From positions 1 through 49,705 of the forward strand of contig ML978325.1 in assembly GCA_010015745.1 (NCBI GenBank): a stretch of DNA of 49,705 bases, read 5' to 3'. The translations under genes were made by a program, and so were the position numbers. Positions 42,703 to 49,705 of this stretch are shown in pieces (the stretch's first letter is position 1; every line of letters starts with the position of its first letter). The notes under the pieces are model-generated. The model saw only the letters and a program-made list of their open reading frames with translations, was not told where the DNA came from and made no database searches. This DNA comes from Setomelanomma holmii (taxonomy: Eukaryota; Ascomycota; Dothideomycetes; Pleosporales; Phaeosphaeriaceae).

Positions 42703-44351
42703 TCATTCTCCAATTATTTCCATGGCCTCAATGAATTGCGATCGTCCGCCTCTGTGCAAATCCATCATTAGCGAAATGAAATCCTCTTCTGCGGCGATGT
42801 GCTGCGTGACCTCGCGCTCCAGCTGGTTGACCTTCTCCTGCGCAATCCGGACGCTAGTCTCTTGCTCGTTGATGCTATTGAGATGTTTCTGCAGGGAATT
42901 AAGCTATTACTTCACTTCAGCGACTCGCGCGATAAGCGGATCCGAGTCGATAGCAGGCAGAGCGAATTCTAAGTCGTCTGGCTGGGCCTCGGAAGTCATG
43001 CGAAATTGTTGATACTGCTCCTGCTTGTCGCGATCATCTTCTAGCCACTTCAAGCGTGTCTGCACAGGACGCATCATACCGGAAAGGAGATATTTGCTCG
43101 CGAAACCATCAAGATAAAGAACGTGCTGCACTCGTATTTGGACATCTTTGTAAGTACGTTGGCATCGTGAAAGCTCGGCTTTTGCAGCTGTGAGGCTGAC
43201 AGAAGTCGCGTCGGCCGCCTCCACCACGTCTCGGACTGCTGCAAGGGACGAGCTCCATTCGCCATGACGGAGCTTCTGAACACGATCTGTTACAGGTTGT
43301 ACATTGACAGAGGGCGTACCTGTCATTGCTGTGACCACAGATTCGTCGTTGTCGTGGGTGAATATGAGATTGTCGGCGGATGATGACGAAGACAGCGGGC
43401 TAGGTCGTACTGATTCTAAATGGGTGCGGATCGGTGTTGAGTACGGCAGCGATAATTGGCGACGTCGCGCCAACTCTGGTGATGCGCTACGTACCCGCTT
43501 TGCTGGCCGCGTCTGCTTGTCGTGTTGCAAGTTTTCAGTGATGATCGGCTCCTCGTCCTCGAAGTTGGATACTTGAGCGCTACCCTGCTCCTCGGCTGTT
43601 TCCTCTCCTGGCAGATACTGATTGGGAGTCACAAGGTCGGTACGGGTGCTTGTTAAAATCTCCTCCTCAGAAGAGTCGTCTTCTTCGGCGCTTGTGGCTG
43701 CCCAGTTATCCGCTTCAGACGCACAAGGCTCAGGACACGCGCGGCTATCGACAGCGTCGAAATAGTCCGAGAGATACTGTTTAGTAAGCTCGAGCTTGCT
43801 GGCCTGAGCCTGAGCCTCCAAGTCTGGCCTCGGTATAAGGTTCTTGAGCGCGTTGACAAAGTAAGAGCCACTTCCTCCTAAGAATCTCATGCGAATATTG
43901 CATGCGAATACCTTCAGCGAAGCGCTCTGTCTCGCGACTTTGTACAACGTCTCGATCAGGTTCTTCGAAGGTTGAGAAGGAAGGCGCACGCCGAGTTCGC
44001 GCAGATCGTGCCAGAACGTGGGGCTCCAGTATTCACTGATGTGCGATTGCCTGCGTCTTCAGGCGTAGGCCTTGCGAGTTCCGGGGGTCGTGAACGGCAA
44101 CGAACAATTGCAGGGTCTGGTGATAATCATGATGCACGCCCAGCCGGAACGTGGCCGTCCAAAAGGTCTCTACGAGCAGGGCCTGTGAGTGAGACAAGGC
44201 CGTACCAGGCACCGACGGCTCTGGGCGCCAGGTTGCACACCGAAGGCAGCACCTCCTCAAATGCACTTCGGATGTCTTTGCGACGTCGCGCAGCCGCGAG
44301 GTAGCGATCCAACCTCGCTTGATCGAGGAGCTTTGGATGTGGCATAGGCAT
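42703..44351 (-). pseudogene. Coiled-coil hypothetical protein with tandem in-frame stops
   Basis: The longest open part (42907-44062) encodes a protein with a globular start (PTFWHDLRELGVRLPSQPSK; IRMRFLGGSGSYFVNALKNL), a long acidic Ser/Glu-rich middle, a basic patch (RPAKRVRSASPELARRR) and a helical C-terminus. Directly after it TAA and TAG stand side by side (42909-42904), then the same frame continues for 67 codons of heptad-like sequence (LNSLQKHLNSINEQET; KVNQLEREVTQHIAAEED) to a TGA at 42703. CAA to TAA and CAG to TAG would explain both stops. Upstream, a start at 44351 (PHPKLLDQARLDRYLAAAR) connects through two one-base frame changes near 44180 and 44040. Some of these may be undetected introns. 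No family recognised. Confidence 0.6.
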
Positions 44352-44460
44352 GCATCAGGTGTCGTGATAAAGTCGCGGTGACCACCACGACTTGGGAAAG
44401 AACGTATGAGCAGATGACGTAAGACTAATTTCGCTAGAAGACCTCCGATCGTCCCTTGAT

Positions 44461-44691
44461 ATGGCTAATAAGACTCCTGTTGACGAAGAGGATCTTAATG
44501 CGCCTTTTCCCCGTGAAAATATGGCCACGAACGGAAGGAAGGATCAGCCCAGCACTATCGCAAAAGTTCGGCCAGAGACATATGACGCTGTCAAGAAGAC
44601 ATACCATGCTCCGTTGGAAACTCTTCACGAGGAGCTCGGTGCTGGTCATGTCCCACAGACATACAGAGCACCGAAGGCAAAGATGTATTAG
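44461..44691 (+). CDS. Small hypothetical protein, 76 aa
   Basis: An intact frame from ATG to stop, hydrophilic and charged, starting MANKTPVDEEDLNAPFPREN and ending in a basic PKAKMY tail. It has no signal peptide, membrane segment or known motif. It is divergently arranged with the broken gene ending at 44351, only 109 bp away, so they may have shared a promoter region. Composition is protein-like, but support is limited to the open frame. Confidence 0.45.
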   Translation: MANKTPVDEEDLNAPFPRENMATNGRKDQPSTIAKVRPETYDAVKKTYHAPLETLHEELGAGHVPQTYRAPKAKMY

Positions 44692-45868
44692 CATCAATGG
44701 ACCCGCGTGGTATCGCGTCGTGGCTCTTCGTGCCTTTCGTACTTGATGGTGCATGTACTGCCGTTCTTACTGTAATTGCACGGAATCTGGTTAAGCTGGA
44801 ATCAGCGATAAGTACAACGTGTTACTATTTGCTTGTAACTCGTTGAGAAAGGCCTGGAGGCTGGCAGGGCTCGGCGGTGGCCGATTTCGATATCGTATTC
44901 GTGTAGCTTGTGTTCAAAGTTGGGCTCTGATGACTTGAACAGCAACAAGGATGATTGTTAGTACATTGTTCTAGCACGAAGCAGATACCGCCCATCGTTG
45001 CAAGCATAGCTAAGGAGGACGCACGTCGAGTCGATGACTATGTCTAAGCAGACTAACGGGCGTGGATGGTATGCTATTATTGGATGCTGTATCACTCTAT
45101 AAAGCATTGTTGGGATCTATGAGAATTAGACGTCAAATGGATGATGTTCAAATTGTCTATATAGAATATCAGTCTATGCAGTTAGCTCCAGCTACGTGTC
45201 TTCTATAATTCATTCCAAATTAAATTGCACTATCAAGTTCTCTCCGAAACCAGCAGAGTGCGAGTGAGAACCATGATTCAGTTAGCAAGGACTTAGGTCG
45301 GCTGCGTGTCGTGGGGAGCTCGGCGTCTGCACCAGTATCGTGGCCGAATGCGGCATCCGCATGATACGTGAGATGTGACAGTGAGCAGAGCACGAGGTAT
45401 TTCGTACATTTTCATCGTCGAGATCTGGAATGCCGATCTCGGGTGCAATGCAATCATTTTGCGAAACCTCGTTCGCTCCATCAATGTTGTGTGGGCCGTT
45501 ATATTTGGAATTTGACACCAAATGGTGATACAGACAAGCGAATTTTTTCGCAAATGACTGTACGTTTGATCAATAAAAGAGCACGGAGTTTTGGTTTAGC
45601 TATCTATTGCTATAGTTCCAATGCAATAGGATGATGAGCCAGTTCGGACTGTCAGCTTTTTCAAGGGTTCAGAGTGTGTACGCGATCTTGCTTACAAGAA
45701 CCATAAGCACTATTGTCAGCCTTACCCATGTTGTACTATAGTTAACGTTAGTACAATGCGTAATTACTATAAAGTGCATCGCAGCAGATCTATCACAAGT
45801 GCAATACCCAAATACACTGGAATTTAAGCCACTTCCAAATTATTTATTTTACGTCCATAGAGGACCTA
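44692..45868. other. Gene-poor region
   Basis: Overlapping frames of 80-90 codons at 45280-45640 on both strands have no recognisable feature. The rest is AT-leaning, and nothing else was seen. Confidence 0.4.
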
Positions 45869-46162
45869 ATGGCAATCACTGCAGGAACTAAAAAGTTGGA
45901 AGCTGATAGACATATACGACGTTGCCTGTATTGTCACAAGACCTTCTTCACTCTTAATCCATTTGTAGTACACAAGTCTCAATGCTCTAAGAGTCCAGCG
46001 GTGACTGTATCCAAAACACCAACGCATACAAATAGAGTACTACCTAGGCTGGAGTGGTCTCTGCCAAAAGCCCACCGTGATGCCCACGACGCGGAACGTA
46101 TTAATAGGTTGGATTTGCAACTCAAAATCAGTCAATGGCGGAAATGGGAACGTTCAGCCTGA
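45869..46162 (+). CDS. Small C2HC zinc-finger protein, 97 aa
   Basis: An intact frame from the ATG at 45869. Residues 19-39 hold CLYCHKTFFTLNPFVVHKSQ followed by Cys, giving C-x2-C-x12-H-x3-C, a zinc-finger-like spacing. The rest is basic and polar (SLPKAHRDAHDAERINRLDL) and may be helical. It could be a single-finger nucleic-acid-binding protein or the surviving piece of a larger one. It stands alone in AT-rich, gene-poor sequence. Confidence 0.5.
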   Translation: MAITAGTKKLEADRHIRRCLYCHKTFFTLNPFVVHKSQCSKSPAVTVSKTPTHTNRVLPRLEWSLPKAHRDAHDAERINRLDLQLKISQWRKWERSA

Positions 46163-46669
46163 CTCCTAACTCCTGGGCGGAACTTATCAACGTAACTTAC
46201 TCTAAGATATCTGGATTAATCCGGCGTTATAAGACTGGTTTATTTTAGTGATAGAAGCTACGTGGATGGCGTGTATATCTGAGTTTTGATAGGTTGACTG
46301 TATTGCTATCTTACAGTTAACTTACACCGGAATTACAGTATATCCTCGTGTTGGATTTCTCTAGATTTAAATGTGTTTTTCGCACGGCCAAACTGCACCT
46401 TCTAACTATGTGATGTGTAGCAATTTCACTTGCGTATCTCAGCGCAAGTAGAGTTGGTGTTACTCGTAAGAGATGTGGTGATGAGGGATCAACGGAGAGG
46501 ACCAGCGGTTCTCACGTCGCACCGGAATAAGCACTGAGGGATTGTGCAGACCAGCCACAACCATGATTCATGGTGAGATGTATATGCAGCAGATTGCAAC
46601 AAAGTGTTAAGCAGAGATCAGAGGTTTACCGTGTAAAGATGGCCGAAGCAAACAGAGCGTGTCAGTAAT
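46163..46669. other. No gene recognised
   Basis: AT-leaning spacer with no supported frame. Confidence 0.45.
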
Positions 46670-47170
46670 TCATTTTGAACATTTAGCAGAGGAACAGGTA
46701 GCCATACAGTGGGAGAGATGTAACGAAATTGATGACTGGAATTGGATTTGACGGCGATAGCCTCCTACGCAGCATGACACGTCTCTGATCTCACTCCCAC
46801 TAGTTTCAAACCACCCCTCTAATTCGTCGCCATCCAGCGTCTTGCCGTCCCAGACTTGTCGTGCCCAGCTATGCTCTTTGTCCCATGTCCTGTCAGGGTC
46901 CGAACGCTGGCGTCCAATCTCAAGCCAAGCTTGTGCCAGCGACGGTATAGGCGATGACCAGTGGTCCTGTGCTGAAAAGGATGAGACTAGAGGTGCTTGT
47001 GTGGGTGCTTGAGATGAGGACGGGGACGAGTGTTCGGACGTCGGAAGTGCGAAAGATGGTTCTCGGCGGCCGCACTTGACAGGAAGTAGCCTCAGGCGAG
47101 GTAGGCCCAGATTGTGCAGTGAACCTGCGTTTTTGATTTGTTTCGGCGGGAGTCTCTGCACGGTTGTCAA
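46670..47170 (-). CDS. Hypothetical protein, fuller copy of the 18.1-kb fragment
   Basis: A 166-codon open frame with a Ser/Pro-rich N-terminal half and a conserved-looking middle (SLAQAWLEIGRQRSDPDRTW; ARQVWDGKTLDGDELEGWFE; SGSEIRDVS). This middle matches the broken copy at 18090-18388 in the same order, which supports past coding. The last ~30 residues have no counterpart there and could be intron or unrelated sequence. The gene may extend upstream or be incomplete. Function unknown. Confidence 0.45.
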   Translation of the reverse strand: MTTVQRLPPKQIKNAGSLHNLGLPRLRLLPVKCGRREPSFALPTSEHSSPSSSQAPTQAPLVSSFSAQDHWSSPIPSLAQAWLEIGRQRSDPDRTWDKEHSWARQVWDGKTLDGDELEGWFETSGSEIRDVSCCVGGYRRQIQFQSSISLHLSHCMATCSSAKCSK

Positions 47171-48447
47171 GCTCAGTCACGGTCTCACGTCCTGGTTTGC
47201 GCTTCTTCTGGCTTTGCGAGCGCTTTCTCGTCGCGGCTCGACAGTGACGAAACCGGGCGCATTAGCTAGTCGGGCGCCTGCAGTACGTCAGGTGAGGCGA
47301 CGGACATTTTTACACGCGAGGAATGCTTCGAGCAGGGGGAAGATGGGCCATACAGAGCGCGTGCAACATGTCGGGCAAATGCGCAATGAGCCGGGTGCTG
47401 CTGTCGGTGGCCGGTTTGGGACCATCGCTACTACTGTTCGCTACCTCGACAATCCTACACGATCGCGCGAAGACGACATCTAGGCGGTCAGTGTCTGGAT
47501 GCAATGACGCGGTACCCAGTACGATGACTCGCGACTCCGAGCAAAGCCCCGTCCCCCTCCCCCTTCGTCCCCGGAGTCTCTCCAGCCAACGACGTGACAC
47601 CGGTATGGGCGGCTGCTCTCGACAAAGCAGCGTCCGGGGACAACGGGCGGCCCGGGCGACATCGCGATTGGCATGGATCCCGGCATCGCCTCCCAGTGGG
47701 AATACATCCTGTCCAATGCCGCGTACGAGCGACACTTGTGGGAGGCTACACGCGCGACCAATGCCTGCCCCTTCCGCGCCCGTCGAGGCGACCGCAACTG
47801 CTAGGTGGCCTTCGACAAGCCACGCATTGCTTTCGTGGGTTACCAAGACCGTGTTCCAGGTAGATTTTGCCAGCGCTTCTCCCTCTCCCTTGAAAGCCGT
47901 CGTCAGCATAGCCACCGTGGACAAGGCTAGGCTGGTACTGACTGCGAGACAATCTCACTGGCGAAATGCAACAGCGGCTTTCAGTTGTAGATGCCGGTGA
48001 CCTCGTTGTCCGGCGGCGCTGTCAGTCATTGCTGCATGATGCGCTTTGTATTGAGTGACTGCGGGCCATCTCCCGTGCGTAAGAGGACCAAGTAAGTCGA
48101 GATGTTTCGTAAGAAGCGCACTCGCGATGCCAACCTCTACCTAGAAGGATCACAGTTTTCGTTGGACTTTGCGCGTTGGTGGCCGGTCGCTGTTGCTGGC
48201 CGCGATTAGCAATCGATGTTTCGGGCGAGTGCTCGGGCAGCGCGACGGCGGGCGGTGGTGGGGTTTCATATCAGCGCTCAGACGTCAAGCGTGATTTGAT
48301 CATACAACCTCACTGTGATCTACTCGCGCGTTCATTTATGTGCTGAACTGGCCTGCTTGCACGATAGGGTATCGCTCGGTAGAGGTGATGTGCTGCATAC
48401 GAGGCAGTACGGTGACGCTCTCGAGCCTGTCTAGCTCGTGGCACAGC
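47171..48447. other. GC-rich block, no consistent gene
   Basis: Between 47300 and 48000 all six frames have long open stretches, the expected effect of high GC. One plus frame contains GDIAIGMDPGIASQWEYIL and CPFRARRGDRNC followed by TAG, which looks protein-like, but its neighbours contain stops and no family was recognised. 48000-48447 holds nothing recognisable. Confidence 0.35.
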
Positions 48448-48663
48448 TCACGAAGCCTTGGCAGAATACGATCTCTTCTGCGCTATCCCACGATCCTCTG
48501 AGCACCAAATTGTCTTTATATAACACTTGATTCGCTTCCTCAAATCACCAATTTGCTTCTTCAATCTTTCGAGTTTCATTCGAGTGCTGTGGAGCTGGAT
48601 CGAGGGGCGTAATGGTTTGACCAATGTTTCTCTGACTTCATCATCGACATACTGCTGGTGCAA
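48448..48663 (-). CDS. Possible small basic coiled-coil protein, 71 aa
   Basis: A short intact frame with a basic heptad-like segment (MKLERLKKQIGDLRKRIK). It has no homologue in the window and no further support; it may be a remnant or chance. Confidence 0.2.
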   Translation of the reverse strand: MHQQYVDDEVRETLVKPLRPSIQLHSTRMKLERLKKQIGDLRKRIKCYIKTIWCSEDRGIAQKRSYSAKAS

Positions 48664-48871
48664 TCACAATATATCGCGCTAGAAAAAGACATAAACAGGA
48701 TTTTAGAGACGTATCTGAGTGGTTGGATGAGCATGGGTGGCTGTAAGTTGTCGAGCGGTTGTCCACGACACTTCTGCTAACACCGTATCTCTTGTTGCGG
48801 ACAAAACTAAGCGTTGCGTCTGCGTACTCAGCATGTCTGGCAAAAATCTGGTTGATCGCTGGCTAGACTCT

Positions 48872-48962
48872 AATACGAGTTGGGATAGCTCATGTAATTA
48901 CGACAGTCTACATAATAAGCTTCGCCCACCTAGGGTCAATTCAGCACAGTTCTTCCTCTCGT
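48872..48962 (+). repeat. Truncated, decayed copy of the TG...CA element
   Basis: Matches the inner and 3' part of the family: ACGAGTTGGGATAGCTCATG, CAGTCTACATA, GCTTCGCCCACCT, GTCAATTCAGCACAG. Both ends and any target duplication are lost. Confidence 0.65.
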
Positions 48963-49705
48963 TTTCAACCTTTGCAAACTTAGCGCTCTCGTTCTGTACA
49001 TATAGAGCTTCCCTCGTCTATATCTGTTCCGATATACTCAACCTCTTCTGCAATTCTCTACAGTATCAAACACGTGATGCTTAAAGTGTAACTTATACTT
49101 TAGACTGCTACAGTCCTTAGCGAAACCGGCTTCCCCTTGGAACACAATTGCAACAGAGTATGCGCCACAACGCAAGCAGGGATCATGATGCCCCACCTTA
49201 CAGATTAGGAATAGTGTTAACCCGCTAGCAAACATGCAAGAAGTTGCCGCAGCACAATTCCTCCCCGCTCACAAGCGCTGGCCGCCTACCCGACGCATTT
49301 CACTGCTCAATTGATTGCCACGATACATCTCTATCGCAACTCAAGTTCATATAGGTATGAACAGTATGGAAGACAAACAAATAGCCTGTGTTCATAAGTC
49401 GAAGTTGAGTCTGTATAGCATCAATTACTCTGGGTTTCCAGCGCAGTATATTTCACACTACTCGGACGCCTTTCTCCCATCTCTCAACGTGACTACATCG
49501 AATCATTCCGATTCCAACCCTCGTGTACTCGCTTTCTACGCTAGTCGGCACGACAACTAGTACGTAGTATAACTCACTACCACGCTCTTTTGTCTTTCCT
49601 ACAACAACACAATATTCTTGGCTGAGTCTTTCGCCTTTCTCAACATCATACTGTATCCATCCTCGTTTCCTTTTTAAAAAGTTCAAAACAGCGTAATGGT
49701 CACCA
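48963..49705. other. No gene recognised
   Basis: Short frames on both strands without recognisable motifs reach the window edge. A gene starting beyond the edge cannot be excluded. Confidence 0.4.

Noticed and set aside
47323..48000. Two long overlapping proteins on opposite strands (about 225 and 204 codons)
   Set aside because: Sequence is very GC-rich, so all frames are open by chance; compositions are Arg/Ser/Pro-rich and no domain is visible.
1..49705. tRNA or rRNA genes
   Set aside because: No stretch with recognisable tRNA arms or rRNA signatures was seen by eye; a covariance-model scan would be needed to be certain.

Overview
The window looks like a fast-evolving accessory region of a filamentous ascomycete, probably a Dothideomycete. 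The evidence is 49-65 bp GT-AG introns, one with a TACTAAC branch site; several HET-domain and NLR-type (NACHT-WD40, NACHT-ankyrin) genes; an SMYD-like SET/MYND gene; a REV7 gene; and a transposase broken only by the kind of nonsense change that repeat-induced point mutation (RIP) makes. No rRNA or tRNA gene was recognised.

Layout. 0.1-3.0 kb: a HET fragment, an intact F-box gene (-) and the broken start of a divergent partner gene. 3.3-13.5 kb: two direct copies (A and B) of a composite repeat, each a left module, a tandem array of degenerate 143-167 bp units and a right module. They flank a GC-rich stretch of decayed genes, including a SAM-dependent methyltransferase. Copy B carries a 313-bp TG...CA element inside its array. 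13.6-15.3 kb: a Tc1/mariner element with 41-bp inverted repeats. 15.3-19.4 kb: mostly decayed sequence with a 10-bp minisatellite. 20.3-21.0 kb: an intact REV7/MAD2L2-like HORMA gene. 22.4-30.3 kb: an intact HET gene, a four-exon SET/MYND gene, a degenerate second F-box copy and the intact version of its divergent partner. 31-36 kb: a graveyard of incompatibility NLRs (HET-NACHT-ankyrin, NACHT-WD40, isolated HET start). 37-49.7 kb: scattered small or broken genes, more copies of the short TG...CA element, and long gene-poor stretches.

How it fits together. The left edge (145-2997) and 22770-28860 are two direct copies of one block in the same gene order (HET, F-box, partner). Each copy has lost different parts, so the F-box gene survives only on the left and its divergent partner only on the right. 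The allorecognition-type genes are mostly dead, apart from the HET gene at 22.4 kb. The most unusual structure is the pair of tandem arrays, whose unit spacing alternates between about 164 and 158 bp and which does not fit a protein-coding repeat.
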